Source: Cycas panzhihuaensis (lineage: Eukaryota > Cycadophyta). From it: 64,000 nucleotides of DNA. The notes below the pieces were generated by a model. The model did no database searches and was not told the origin of the DNA. It was given only the letters and a program-made list of their open reading frames with translations. Location of the stretch: positions 26,481,741 through 26,545,740 of the forward strand of contig CM041465.1 of the NCBI GenBank assembly GCA_023213395.1. Reading direction: 5' to 3'. Shown one piece after another: positions 33,662-45,310 of this stretch; within the stretch, counting starts at the first letter, position 1; each line of letters opens with the position of its first letter. The position numbers and the translations under genes were made by a program.

Positions 33662-36600
33662 CTAGGCCAGAAAGCAAGGTGCCGGGACAAGCCCCACGGC
33701 TAGCTCACATATCAAGTCCTTCTCAACCAGAACCAAAAGATCCCTGGGAAAATCTGACTTCCATATTTGTCCTGCCCTTTGTCTCACTCCCCAATTTGCT
33801 AGAAAATCTACTGGTTTATTTCCTTCTCTCAGAGTATGCCTAATACGGACATCTGGCAGCCTCTTAATGATTTCCTTAGCATCATTAAATAAAAGTTGGA
33901 ATCTCCAATCCGGGATAACCTCCTCTTTCAAGGATTTCACCACAACCTCAGAATCTCCCTCAATAATCACTCTCTGATAATTACCTTCCACCGCAAGGTC
34001 AAGAGCTTTGAGCATAGCATGCATCTCTGCATAGTGGTTTGTCTGGCAGTCATAGAATTCCGCAAAAGCCCAAAGGGTAGACCCAGAATGGTCTCTACAA
34101 ATACCTCCCCACCGTGCCCCGGATTCCCCTTTGCTGCAAAATTTATCTTGACCCATGTCTCCTCAGGAGGCCGCCACTTGATATCTTTATTCTTTTCCGC
34201 CCCGAAGGTTGGAACTATATCCCACTTACTCATAATCCTTTTCTCTAGCCCAGGCATGGGTTTTTCTTTCACCGCTCGACGCTTTTCTCTTATTTCGCAT
34301 AAATTCTACAATAAATGGTAGTCCGTCCATCCGCTTTCACTAGAAGATTCTACGGTTCCTTTCTTTCCAAATGTTCCAGGCTAGGATCGGAAGAGCACTA
34401 GTCCAGGTGCAACTCAACGTCCTGCTCCTGAATGGGCTTTTCCAGGCCAGCCAAAGATCTGATATCTTCTCCGAGAATATCCAATTTACCTCAAATTTTC
34501 CCAGGAGCATTCTCCATACCTCCCCTGTGTAAGAGCACTCCAAAAAGATGTGGTCCATAGACTCTTCCTCCAAGCAGCATAAAGTACATCTGTTTACCAG
34601 CGTAAACCCTCTTCTTTTCAGATTATCAGCTGTAAGAATTTTGTTTCTCAAACAGGTCCACCAAAAAACAACAATCTTCGGAATGATAGGGAGCTTCCAG
34701 ACCCCCTCGAGGATAGGGTTTCTCTAGTCCCCTCTTGCTTGACACAGGTATAGATACCCTTGCTTAACAGAGTAAACCCCGGATGGGCTTAGGGGCCACA
34801 CTATCGAGTCCGCCGTAGGAAATCTAGGGATGTAACACTTGCCAAGCATGCTTTTGATCTTGCTAATGCCTTCTTGCACTCTATCACCTTGAATCTCCTC
34901 TAGGGTCTTCCAAGACCTGCTATCTCCGCTTCCTTCCCAATAGTCCTTCACATGACTACCATAGATCCTAACACAAGGACCCATTATGGGTTCCAGATCT
35001 GGATGATCCTTTAGCGCAACGTCACTGCACCATGCATCCTCCCAGAATCTGATGGTGTTTCCATCTCCGAGCCTCCATCTCAATCCACATCTTAAAGCAT
35101 TCCAAGCTTTCAGAATACCCCTCCAGATGGATGAGCCAACCTGAGAGACATCATTTACAGCCAAGGAACCACCTTTCACGTATTTCCTAGTTAGGATCTT
35201 CTCCCAGAGCCTCTCACCCCCTTTAAGCAGACGCCACCCCAACTTGGCCCCTAGAGCTGCATTGAAGAGAGGAAGTCTTCGGGTTAAGGCCCCACCATTT
35301 CGATGCACACCTTGTTCGGTGACTAAATGAATTACATCTCTGGTTTCCGGCCAGAGGAGGACCTTTTGGATAGATTCAATGATATCTGAGATGCCCGCCG
35401 GGACTCTAAAAATGGACATCTAGAAAACTGGGATGCTCTGTAGCATGGAGGCTACAAGTTGAAGTTTTCCAGCTTGACTTAAGAGTGCACCTTTCCATCC
35501 CGACTTTCTTTGCAACTTTGTCAATAAGGGGTTCCACATTTCCTTGGCCATCTTCCCAACAAAAGAGGAAGGCCGAGGTAGGTAGTGGGAGTTTTCGATG
35601 CCCATCTCCGTGCATCTGCCGATCCTACCTTGAATACACTGAGTATTTATAAAATATACATTGCTCTTATTCGATTTATCTTTTGATTCGTGGCCTTCTC
35701 AAAATGGCCCAGAACTCTTTGAAGTTGGTGGCCTCTCTAATTGTAGGTTTCCCAAGGAAGATATTGTCGTCCACGAATTGGTGGTGGGCCACATTGTCCA
35801 CTCCCGATGTCGGCTTTCTACCGGTTATAACCCCTGTCTCCTCAAGGACCTGTGGATCTACCCAACAACTCCGCCATCGTGATAAGCAGGAAAGGAGAGA
35901 GGGTCGCCCTCAACCCTCTAAATCCTGGGAAGAAGCAGGAAGACGTACCATTAATAATAACGGAGAACTGAGGATTTCTAATACATAGTTTTATCCATGA
36001 GCGCCACGTCTCTCCAAAGCCAAAAGCTTTTAGGCAATCAAGCAGACAGTCCTAGGAGACCCTATCAAAGGCCTTCGAGAGGTCAATCTTTATGAGCATC
36101 GCAGACTCCTTCCTCTCTGCCGCAGAGTGAATGGTTTCATGGACAACGATGTACCCATCGTATATCTGTCTCCCCCGGAGAAACCCATCTTGGTTCTGAG
36201 AGATGATGTTTGGCATAATTTGCTTTAACCTATTCACCAAAACCTTTGTTAGGATTTTATATTTGACATTGCAGAGGCTTATAGGCCGAAAGTCCTCCAT
36301 CCTTTCTGCTTCCTCTTTCTTAGGAATAAGAACCAGGAAGGTAGTCTGCCACTCCTGTAAGATCTTCCTATTTACGTAAAATTCTTGGAGCGCTTCCATG
36401 TAGTCTCCCTTGATAATATCCCAAAATTCTTGGAAGAACCCCGGGGGGAATCCGTCAGGGCCAGGCGCTTTGTCTCTCTTCATACTAAAAAGTGCCACCT
36501 TCACCTCTTCCTGAGAGAAAGGAGCTGTAAGCTGGGCGTTTTGGGCATCATTCACCAGGCAGGGGATGTTATTGAGGAATTCCTTCCTCAATTCCATGTC

Positions 36601-37850
36601 CCCATCCATCGGCTCCACAAATAGCTCCTTGAAATAATCACTGGCCACCTCCTTCATATCTTCAGTCGAACTAACTTCAGAGCCATCATCGCTATGAAGC
36701 TTGTTGATTCTGTTGTTCGCTCTATGTTTAACAGTAGTCATGTGGAAGAATTTTGTATTTCTGTCTCCTTCCGCCAACCACAGAGCCCTAGATTTCTGCC
36801 TCCAGTGGATTTCCTCCCTAGAGAGGATTTCCTCCAGGGACTCAGTCAACTCCTTTTCTACCTTGTCCATCTCTGGAGATCTGCCCAACCGCTCGATCTG
36901 ATCCTCAATATCCTTCAGGTCCTGGAAAGTCCTCTCCTTTCGGTCGTTTATATTTTGAAAGATTTCCTTGTTCCAGATTTTGACTTTCCTTTTTACCCAG
37001 TCGAGCTTCTTGGAAAATCTATACATAGCATGTCCTTCTATATCGATGCTCCACCATTCCTCCATTCTATACCTAAGATCCGGGTGACGGAGCCACATCA
37101 ACTCAAATCTGAATAGGGCCCCGATAAACTTCCCGGAATCCGAGACGTTCAGCAAAAGGGGCGAGTGATCAGAACTGATTCTCGGCAAGGCTTTGAGGGT
37201 GAAATCCTTAAAGCACCTCACCCAATCAAAATTTACCAACACCCTATCCAGTCTGATTTGGATAAGGTTATTCCCACCTTTATTGGTCCAGTGAAGGAGG
37301 CACCCCTAAGGTTAACATCCTCTAACCCCCCCTATTGCAAAAATTCACTAAAGTCACTCATACTGGTAGTCCAAATTTCGGTGCCCTCTCTTATCACCAG
37401 GGCAAAGGGTCGAGTTGAAATCGCCCGCCAATAGCCATGGGAGATGGCAGTCTCGTGGGCTTCAATCAATCTAGCCCAAAGACACTTTCTAGCTTCTTGA
37501 TGGTTTGGGGCGTACACATTAGTGGCAATCCATGAGGTGTTATTATTTCTGTTAGTTAACCGAACTGAAATGAAAGAGTCTTCTATCAGTAAAATTTCAC
37601 CCAACCAGATTGATGGGTCCCATAAAACCATCAGACCCCCTCTTCCTTAGGCATAATCCACCTCGATGCCTTGACTTGCTTCCAAATTTTGCTCCTAATC
37701 TTGGGTCCATTCTCTTTATTAAGTTTTGTTTCTTGAAGAAATAACAACCGGGTTGATGTCTTCTTCTCATATCTCTGATGATTCTTTGTTTTGAAGGGGC
37801 AGTGAGGCCCCAGATATTCCATGAGAGAATTTTTATCTCTTCTTCCTATG
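33662..37850 (-). pseudogene. LINE ORF2: endonuclease, reverse transcriptase, RNase H
   Basis: Starts near 37,838 with ILSWNIWGLTAPSKQR (endonuclease 'SWN..GL'), then LLFLQETKLN, ATNVYAPNH, LLAGDFNSTL (near 37,420) and SDHSPLLLNV at about 37,165. The RT frame (37,242-36,052) shows ALWLAEGDRNTKFFH, KAPGPDGFPPGFFQ, FRPISLCNVKYKI, DGFLRGRQIYD and KIDLSKAFDRVS. The catalytic box FVDD is at 35,777-35,766. A zf-RVT region (WPLSPSGVYSVKQGY; CTLCCLEEESMDHIFLEC at about 34,590) and RNase H (CRDHSGSTLWAF, HYAEMHAMLKAL, IIEGDSEVVV) end it. At least four frame changes plus stops make it dead. Confidence 0.95.
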
Positions 37851-37884
37851 TTTCTGGACCTCACCGCCTCCCCTTTGGGGGCTC

Positions 37885-39187
37885 TCAGCATCTTGTCTGG
37901 GATCTGAGGGTAGGCCCCTCAAGGAATGATTCTTTCAGAGTTTTCTGCGTACCCAGATCAACTTGGGCAGCCGAATCCTTCTCTCTTTGGACTTTTAGCG
38001 GGGGTCTACCAACCCGCTTCTCAACACCTACATCCGGCTTCTTTTGAGGCGTCTGCAAGGTTGAATCAAGTTTTGCCTGTCCTGAGTCCTCTGGGCAAGG
38101 CAGATCCGCGTCCCCGTCCCCCTCTCTGAGGCGGCTTGGGCCAATAATCGGCGGGGGCATATCCGTCCCTTTTTCCATCACTCTCTCCAGTTGCCTCCAA
38201 GGCTTAGGCGAGACATTATGAGTCGGCGTAACATCCCCCTTTTGGGGGTGTTCCGTAGCCCCAACCTCTTCGTCTAGGCCCTTCAGGTCCACTGACCGAG
38301 CCAGATGTGCATCCTCCTCAAGCAACGTGTCCTCCTCGCTTGGATCAAAGCCTAAGTTTTGAAGAGAAATATCCGCCGCCTCCAATCGGCCAGGGCAAAC
38401 TTGCCCCACCACTATTCCTTCCTCCTGTTTGTCTGTCTCTGCTGGAACTTCTTTTAGGGGTTGCACACCCGGGCACTTCTGGGGCAGATGTCCCAGGTTT
38501 CTACATGTTGAGCATCTAAAGTGATCCAGCTCGTATAGCAAAGGTTGAACCCAGGTTTCATCAGGGAGGTCCATCCAGATATCGTCTAATAAAGGCTTAT
38601 CTATCCTCACCAAGGCACAAATTCTGGCATTAATAAGCTCGCTTCGTCTTCTTCTTTGAATCAAGCTGCTAGAGGGGCCAACCACCTTCGCGATCCCATT
38701 AAAACCTCGGGTTCCAATGGTGAAGCCAACCACGTAGTTGGATCCAAATAGGGGCTTGCTTAATTTTTGGAGTCGAGGGATCAAAGCCCCTATGCCATTT
38801 CTCCAGATATAACGCTTTTCTTCCAAACATCCATGGTGCCCTGATCAGAATGCTAGCCATATCTTCATATGATGCAAATTTAAATAGCACACAGCCCTTG
38901 GGCATGGCTATTACCTCAACATTACTCGATGTTTTCCATTTTGACCTCGTCCAAACCCTAATGGGCTCCAAACCTGGTCTGGGACTCGAGAACCTACCGA
39001 TAAGGCAGTTCTCCCACAGTTTCTCCATTTTTTCAACCAGTGCAAGGGGAATTTTCAGTCTTACTTTGTTGTCTTCGTACACCGGGGTTAAATCAAAAGA
39101 TACTTCCTCATTAGATTTTAGGACCTCTTTATAAGTTTTCCCAGGATAAGGCCTTTGGTTCTACTCAAGAAGGTGATCTTTTTCCAT
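37885..39187 (-). pseudogene. LINE ORF1: DUF4283-type protein with zinc knuckle
   Basis: ATG at 39,187 (MEKDHLLE, then a stop where W/Q may have stood, then NQRPYPGKTYKEVL). The DUF4283 RNA-binding-like domain covers about 39,080-38,740: LIGRFSSPRPGLEPIRVWTR, KGCVLFKFASYEDM, RAPWMFGRKALYLEKWHRGF, PIWIQLRG. One frame change near 38,705 joins it to RSELINARICALV and a perfect CCHC knuckle CSTCRNLGHLPQKC (38,514-38,473). The C-terminal third is charged and low in structure. It would bind LINE RNA in the particle. One nonsense codon and one frameshift. Confidence 0.92.
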
Positions 39188-39681
39188 TTTAAAATTATTA
39201 ACTAACTAGAGAGAACTCCGAACAGCAGTGCAAAAACATACCGGATGATTGCAGCCCTCCGGGGCCAAGACCTATTTGCCGTATTTATCCAGAGCCCCGA
39301 ACTGTCTACCACTCTGAACACCAGCTCTGACCTCCACCCCGAGAGGATAAGGCGTCCTTTCTGACCACAACAGGAGGCCTCCGCAGAGAACGAAAGACAA
39401 AGCAAGGAGAGGGAAGAGGGCCGCCTCCAGACAGCGATAGCTCTGACCCAGAAAGAGAAACGCCTGGCCGCCAAGCAAGTCTGCTCCTTACCCCGCCGCC
39501 ATAGCTCGAACAAGGGCAAAGATAGGAAGATCAAGAGCCCGTGGGCCTCAAAGGAAAGACGACGTCCAGCTCCTTCACCTTTCCAAGGACGCCTGGATCA
39601 CCACCTCCGTCCCCGCCTGCCGAAAACCCTAGCTTCCGATAATTGCTCTACGTCGCCGATCGCAGCTGCTTCTCAAAACCA
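39188..39681 (-). promoter_or_regulatory. LINE 5' untranslated region with CpG-rich promoter region
   Basis: About 490 bp upstream of ORF1, much richer in GC and CpG than the rest of the window (for example GATCGGCGACGTAGAGC in element sense). L1-type elements carry an internal promoter here; no specific motif can be assigned. Two minus-strand open frames (39,534-39,202 and 39,478-39,272) cross it, without recognisable domains. Confidence 0.6.
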
Positions 39682-39704
39682 ATTTTTGCCTTGGATTCTT
39701 TTAT
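39682..39704. repeat. Target site duplication of the LINE (right)
   Basis: ATTTTTGCCTTGGATTCTTT and following bases, partner of 33,521-33,545. Confidence 0.9.
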
Positions 39705-41322
39705 AACTGCTATGTAATTTTCTAATTTTTAATCTACCAAATAATTTTCCAATTAGATTTCAATATAAATTTAATGCATGTTGATGTAAATGCCATGTAG
39801 ACAATATGTGGGCATTATTGAGAGGTAAACTTGAGAAAATAAAGTAAAGAATAAAGTGTCAAACTTACCCAAGAAATCTTGTTCTAATTTTAAATGCAGA
39901 AATTAAATTTCCTCAGTTGAATAGACCCATTATTGATATTTTGTGATGTATGATTCTTAGAGAAGAACCTAAGACTATAATAGATTGTTCTAAGGACTGT
40001 AGATATCTAAATCAAGGACACCCTTATAGATCTTGGATGAAACACCCATGGTAACTACTATCAATGGTAACGTCACAAGAGTGAAGTGTGGTGAATGACT
40101 ATGTGTGGTCTATTCTAGTGGTGGAATGCCAAAATACTCTAAAGGTACCTCAAAACCCCAATTGTGGACTACCCAAACCATAAGAAATATAATGTTGGGG
40201 GAGCCGCATCAGCTAGAAATAATTCTATAAAAAATTATCAAACTTGGTCATGTAGTTAGAACTATGCCAACTCTCAATGGATTTAGTGTATGTTGGTAAT
40301 TAAGACACTCGTTGGTGTAGGTTCCTACTAAACTCCACTTGGAATTCTAAAGTTTGCAATATACAAAATTCATCATTCATTTCATTTGGCATATATTGTA
40401 GATCTACATAATTAAAACATTCATTTAGCTAGCTTTGACATACATCTTGTTTCAAACTTTCTCTCTTAGAGTTATTGTATGTGCCTTCTGGATTAGAAGT
40501 TTGAATGACTTCACCTCTTTCTATGAAGGAATCTCTACATCAACTTTGGAATTCAAAAAGTCTTCAACTATCTTAGAATGTAATGAAGTGTTGCACCTAC
40601 ATGTTATGATGTCTAATCCTCCCTTGATCATAAGCATCAAAATTTTCTCTTAGAGGTAGATTAAAGGGCTATCACATCAGTGCCCATATGCCTTTCTTCA
40701 TAGCCATAAGATTATGCCTCTCTTCACATTTGTAACATGGAGTAGGGGTTGTCTTCAATAGATGATTATGGATATAGGGTAGAGTAAAGATGATGCTTTA
40801 ATGGGAAATAATATAGTGAGTGTGCTTCTTCTAAAGATCTCTCTATAGACTAATATACAAACTTAAGGACAAATATATCAGAAGGCATGTGTAGTTATTT
40901 ACTTTAAGGTGCTTCATTTTGGTATATTCGACAACAACTTGGATCTAAGTCTCTTATCTATGCTATGCTCCCATCTGGTCATAAATATGGAACCATTATT
41001 GCTCTCCTTACATAATAACATGGGACAATAATACATTGATAGCAATGTCTATAAATATTCTTTAGCTCTACCAAGAGATAACTCATAGGCAAATGATGAT
41101 GGTGCATGGTTATTAACCTGGGATGATGTGCAAGTAGCTAGGCAATTGGCTAAATTTCCTCTGATGAATCTCATATATAGAGGATTTTGCCATGTAGAGC
41201 AAAAAAACTTAAATGAACCATGACAACCACAAAGATAGTATTACAGGAGCATGATTACCAACCACACATATATAAGTAAGGATGTCACCTCATAATCATT
41301 CTTCATTTACTAGCAGACCAAC
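39705..41322. other. Element E interior, right part (leader side)
   Basis: Continues element E after the LINE. I see no retrotransposon domain on either strand. The only open frame of note (40,435-40,653, plus) is unremarkable. In element sense this follows the primer site, so it is at least partly untranslated leader. Confidence 0.45.
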
Positions 41323-41336
41323 CTACTCTAATACCA
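41323..41336 (-). other. Element E primer binding site
   Basis: TGGTATTAGAGTAG on the minus strand directly after the 5' LTR; close to the initiator-Met-tRNA site TGGTATCAGAGC. Confidence 0.85.
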
Positions 41337-41671
41337 TATCATAAAAGTAGGTACCAAATCATATCCATCATAACTTAATAAAAATAATACATAGAATATG
41401 ATCTTTATTATTTTTAAATGATTTACATGACTACATATTCATACTACTTGGTCACCTCTCAATCAACCAATTATATGACATGACCATTACAACCTCCATT
41501 ATGCATACACCTTAATAATATATTTTAATATTCCTAAATGGGTTAAGGGTGACCCCTTAAAACTAATATATTCACCACTTTCTACCACTAATATTACCCT
41601 ATTAAGATTTGATCACTTAACACTAGACCCCATGGACATTACTACTAGAATATTAAACATTATTTTTAACA
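41337..41671 (-). repeat. Element E 5' LTR
   Basis: 335 bp, partner of 31,068-31,401. Starts TATCATAAAAGTAGG and ends TTTTTAACA on the plus strand. Confidence 0.9.
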
Positions 41672-43250
41672 TCCAACAACTATTTCTACAAAAGGTCTAG
41701 CATTTCTAAGGGTAAATTACTTGAAGGGAACTATAATAAAGAATAGTCAAAAGGTAAATATGATGAAGAGACCGCCTTTATTGTTACTCTAGTTTCATCT
41801 GTCTAGCACAGTAAGAATTGCTTCATTGACTTTGGCACATTAAACCATATGACAGGTAGAGAGGATTGGTTTTCATCCCTATAGACATACATGATGAATA
41901 AAAGTGTGGAATTAGGTGATAATCACCCTCTAGAAATCAAAGGCAGAAGAACTATAACAATCTAGATTAAGTATGAAATTTTAAAAAATTAGAAATGTGT
42001 TATTTGTACCTGGTATGAAGAAGAATCTTCTTTTAGTATCATAGTTAAGAAAGAAGAAACTTCATGTGATTTTTCATGAAAATGGTAAATGTTATATTCT
42101 CAACATGAAAAAGGATGGTCAATTCATTATTGAGGGAATAAAAACTGATGATCTTTATAAGTTGGTTTCTACCCCTATTATTCCCTCTATAAAAGCTCTT
42201 ATTATTCAAGATAATAATAATGAAATCTGGTATTCTTGGTATGAGCATATTACTAATGATAGTTTAAAATGGATAAAAAATTCTAAGATGGTTGATAGAT
42301 TGCCTATTAATCTTATAATAAATGCCTCTGTTTATAAAAGTTATATGCTAGGGAAACATTATAAAATGCCATTTTAGGAAAGTAATTGGAAAGCAAAAGA
42401 AAAACTAGAATTGATTCATAGCGATATATGTGGACCTATTACACCAAACTCTGTAAATGATGCCAGGTATTTTCTCACTTTTATAGATGATTTAACTAGA
42501 AAATCATGGGATTACTTTATCTTTAGTAAATATGAAGCCCTTGATTGTTTCAAAGGGTTTAAAGCTCAAGTAGAAGTCAAAAGTGGGCACAAAATAAAGA
42601 TGTTAAGGATAAACAGAGGTAGAGAGCACATCTCAAATGATTTTTAAAGTTCTTGAAAAAATCATGGCATTCATAGGTAGATTATGACTCCATATACACC
42701 ACAGTCAAATGGAGTAGCCAAAAGATTAAATAGGATCTTAACTAAGATGGCCTAATGCATGATGAAGGAGAAACATGTATCAAATATATATTGGACTGAA
42801 ACTATCAACATTGATGTCTACTTGATAAATAAATATCCAACAAAGGCACTTGATAAGGTCACTCTAGAAGAAGCTTGGATAGGCATAAAACCAAATGTAA
42901 GTCATCTAAGAACTTTTGGATGCATTGCCTATGTATATATTCTAACTTAAAAAACAATCAAATTAGATAACAAAAGTATTGAATATATTTTCGTTGGATA
43001 CATTATAAAATCAAAAGCTTATCAATGCATAGACATCAAAATAAAGAAAATGGATGTAAGTAGAGACATAACCTTTGATGAAGGGGTCTTAAAAAATAAA
43101 GATATTAATTCTTATTAAAAGAATATAACAATAGAAGAAAATATAGAATCTATTATAAGTCTTGTTGAAGAAGAATTAGAAAATATAGAGTCGTCTACCT
43201 CTCAAGACGATATAGAAGAATCAACTTCCTAAGAAGAATCAGAAGAGGAA
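41672..43250 (+). pseudogene. Copia C: protease and integrase
   Basis: Resumes after element E. The protease region reads NCFIDFGTLNHMTGREDWF (41,815-41,870; D-F-G replaces the usual D-S-G) and VELGDNHPLEIKG. Pre-integrase is in the open frame 42,066-42,377 (YILNMKKDGQFIIEGIKTDD, LYKLVS). Integrase core: LELIHSDICGPITPNSVNDA (42,405-42,465), ARYFLTFIDDLTRKSWDYF, LRINRGREHISNDF, YTPQSNGVAKRLN near 42,700, HLRTFGCIAYVY and IFVGYIIKSKAYQC. Acidic linker to about 43,250. Stops are scattered. Confidence 0.9.
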
Positions 43251-44895
43251 GGGTAGGAAAATGTCTCAGGAAAAAGGGCACCTAAATGGTACCTAAAAAT
43301 TATTGAAGAATTGAGAGGAGATGTATTCGAACATAGAACCAAATCACAAAAGCATCAAGCCTTAGTCTGCTCACTTAAACCTCAAGACTTTGAACATGTC
43401 CTATGGAAGAAAAGAATAGGAAGAAGCTATGGACAAGGAAATGAAGTCCATAAATCAAAATAACACTTAGGATCTAGTTTTGCCTCCAAAGGATAAACCC
43501 ATTAGGGCTACAAATGCATATATAAAATAAAAGAAAAATCTAATGGGAGAATAAAAAAACATAAAGTCTGGCTTATAACTTAAGGATACACCTAGATAGT
43601 AGCCATTGATTACTAAGAGACATTTGCTCCAATAGCAAAGCTTATAACCATTCACATTGTCATAGCCTTGGCAACTCAACACAATTAGAAAATTATGCAA
43701 ATGGATGTAAAAAGTTCCTTCTTGAATGGTGATCTCAATAAAGAAGTTTATATGGAATAGCCACCTAGATACATAAAAAAGAGAGAAGAACATTTAGCTT
43801 ATAAATTAAAAAATGCACTATATGGTCTAAATCAGGCACCTAAAGCCTAATATGCTAAGCTAGATTTCCATCTATAACAAGGAGGTTTTCATAGATTTGA
43901 AATAGATGCAAACCTTTATATAAAATGGTAAGAGAATTTGATTGTCATTATTATAGTATATGTAGATTATTTGATTATCATAGAGAATGATGATCAAACC
44001 ATCAACCAGATACAAGGACAAATGGAAAGAAAATTTAAAATAACCAACTTAGGTACACTCCACTACTATGTTGATATAGAAGTTAATTACGGAGAAAGTG
44101 GAATTTCTATCTCATAATCCAAATATATAAAAAAACTACTAAAAAGGTTTAATATGGAAGAATGTAATCTACATGCTACACCAATGGAAGTAGGTTGTGT
44201 TTGTACTATTGATAAAAGGAAATACTAAGAAGTAAATGAAACTCTCTTCAAGCAACTTGTTGGGAGCTTAATTTATCTAACAACAACCAGACTTGATATT
44301 CTCTTCTCAGTTAGAGTCATTTCCAGGTTCATGCATAATCTAAAGATTGCATATTACCAAAAAGGTCTTGAGATATATCAAAGGTACCTTAAATTTTAGG
44401 CTTTAATATACAAGGACAAATAAGCTAGAGCTAACTGGATATATTGATTTTGATTGGGCTAAATAATCTCTAGAAAGGAAATCAATATTTGGATATTGTT
44501 TTGATCTTGAAACTATTGTAACATCTTAGAGTAGTAAAAAAAATCCAATAGAAGCCATATCTTCTATAAAAGTAGAATATAAAGCTATTGTAATGAACTA
44601 AATCAAGGCTAAATTAGTTATTGAATTATCTAAATCAAGGCTATGAAAAGGCAACAATAATGTATTATGACAATCAAAGTGTGATTAAGCTTACCAAGAA
44701 TCTTGTCTTTCATGCAAAAACCAAACACATAGAGGTTCATCATCACTTTATTAGAGAAAATGTTTAGAATAAAGAAATCAAATTATAATATTACAATAGT
44801 AATCAATAGGTTACAGATATTTTTATAAAACCATTACCAAAGGATAAATTTCAATATTTTAGGGATTTACTTAGAATGAAAAGCAAAGGATAAAA
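43251..44895 (+). pseudogene. Copia C: reverse transcriptase and RNase H
   Basis: RT: KAPKWYLKIIEELRGDVF, YKIKEKSNGRIKKHKV, ETFAPIAKLITI, MQMDVKSSFLNGDLNKEVYM (43,695-43,755), ALYGLNQAPKA, and the catalytic box changed to YVDY at 43,959-43,970, losing the second aspartate. Then LGTLHYYVDIEV, QLVGSLIYLTTTRLDILF (44,250), and RNase H to about 44,890 in changing frames (AKTKHIE-like KTKHIEVHHHFIRE near 44,720; ITDIFIKPLPKDKF near 44,812). Non-functional through stops, frameshifts and the lost catalytic residue. Confidence 0.88.
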
Positions 44896-44908
44896 CATTA
44901 AGAAAGGG
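44896..44908 (+). other. Copia C polypurine tract
   Basis: CATTAAGAAAGGG before the 3' LTR; nearly the same as in copias H (CATTAAGGAAGGG) and F (CATTAAGAGAGGG). Confidence 0.85.
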
Positions 44909-45125
44909 TGTTAAAATGTTGATGTTTTATCCTAAGGTTGTATTTTATGAAACCAAAAGGGTTATGTGTCATTGCACCCTCTTAGTATTAATCCTATACT
45001 TATCATTCATAATGGATACTTGTTGTCTATATACAAATTAGTTATGTAAGATTACTTGTATAAATGAGGGAACATCTCTCTCATTAAATCAATGAAGAAT
45101 TTAGTTCCATTATTTAAGAGCTATG
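44909..45125 (+). repeat. Copia C 3' LTR, end truncated
   Basis: 217 bp from TGTTAAAATGTTGATG; partner of 23,054-23,289. The last 20 or so bases of the 5' copy (TTAGTATGTTTTTTAATA) are missing where the copia D reading resumes. Confidence 0.85.
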
Positions 45126-45310
45126 TGCCTAAACCATTCAAGCCTTCCTATCATGTGCTTGGGAGCACCTAAGTTGATGTACCAAACATTAATGAGCCTC
45201 CTTTTATTTGTCGCCATATTCCACTAATCAACCTTATGTTGTTGGTCAGCCTATAATAGACTATAATCTCTTTTGATATGACCCAATTGATTGTAATTAT
45301 AGTAGATGTT
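45126..45310 (-). pseudogene. Copia D: GAG zinc knuckle and protease start
   Basis: Minus-strand reading gives a knuckle YYNYNQLGHIKRDY (about 45,307-45,266; three of the cysteines turned to tyrosine, histidine kept), then WYINLGAPKHMIGRLEWFRH near 45,190-45,130, the copia protease motif (family: W-x-x-DSGA-x-x-HMTG-x-x-x-WF). Here DSG reads NLG. It then stops at copia C; the next conserved block, ILYVLGLKMNL, is at 23,040. About 40 codons between are lost. Confidence 0.85.

Larger units (their letters stand above)
33546..39681 (-). mobile_element. L1-type LINE, apparently full length
   Basis: A 6.1-kb non-LTR retrotransposon on the minus strand. It has a GC-rich 5' region (39,188-39,681), ORF1 (39,187-37,885), ORF2 (about 37,850-33,662) and a short A-rich 3' tail (AATAAAAAAAAC in element sense at about 33,546-33,557), all inside a target duplication of 23-25 bp. 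It is visibly richer in G and C, with many CpG, than everything around it. Both ORFs are broken. It sits in the interior of element E, the deepest level of the nest. Confidence 0.95.
31068..41671 (-). mobile_element. LTR element E, minus strand, holds the LINE
   Basis: LTRs of 334 bp (31,068-31,401) and 335 bp (41,337-41,671) match over their whole length. Minus orientation is set by the polypurine AAGGGG beside the left LTR and the primer site TGGTATTAGAGTAG beside the right one. The interior without the LINE is about 3.8 kb. I recognise no GAG, RT or integrase in it, so E may be a non-autonomous (LARD-like) element or one too decayed to read. Flanks TTTAG and TCCAA differ only by transitions but are not a clean duplication. 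Confidence 0.75.
23054..45125 (+). mobile_element. Copia C, plus strand, split by B and E
   Basis: LTRs at 23,054-23,289 and 44,909-45,125 match (TTTTATCCTAA, GTATTTTATGAAACCAAAAG, TAAGATTACTT and other blocks). Coding order is GAG (23.3-24.65 kb), zinc knuckles (30.9-31.07 kb), protease to RNase H (41.67-44.9 kb). Copia B and element E fill the two gaps. C lies inside copia D's protease. About 40 codons of D and the last 20 or so bases of C's 3' LTR are missing at the right junction, so a small deletion happened there. Confidence 0.85.

Noticed and set aside
33646-39134. Many plus-strand open frames across the LINE
   Set aside because: The LINE's genes are on the minus strand with clear endonuclease, RT, RNase H and zinc-knuckle motifs; the plus frames arise from its higher GC content.
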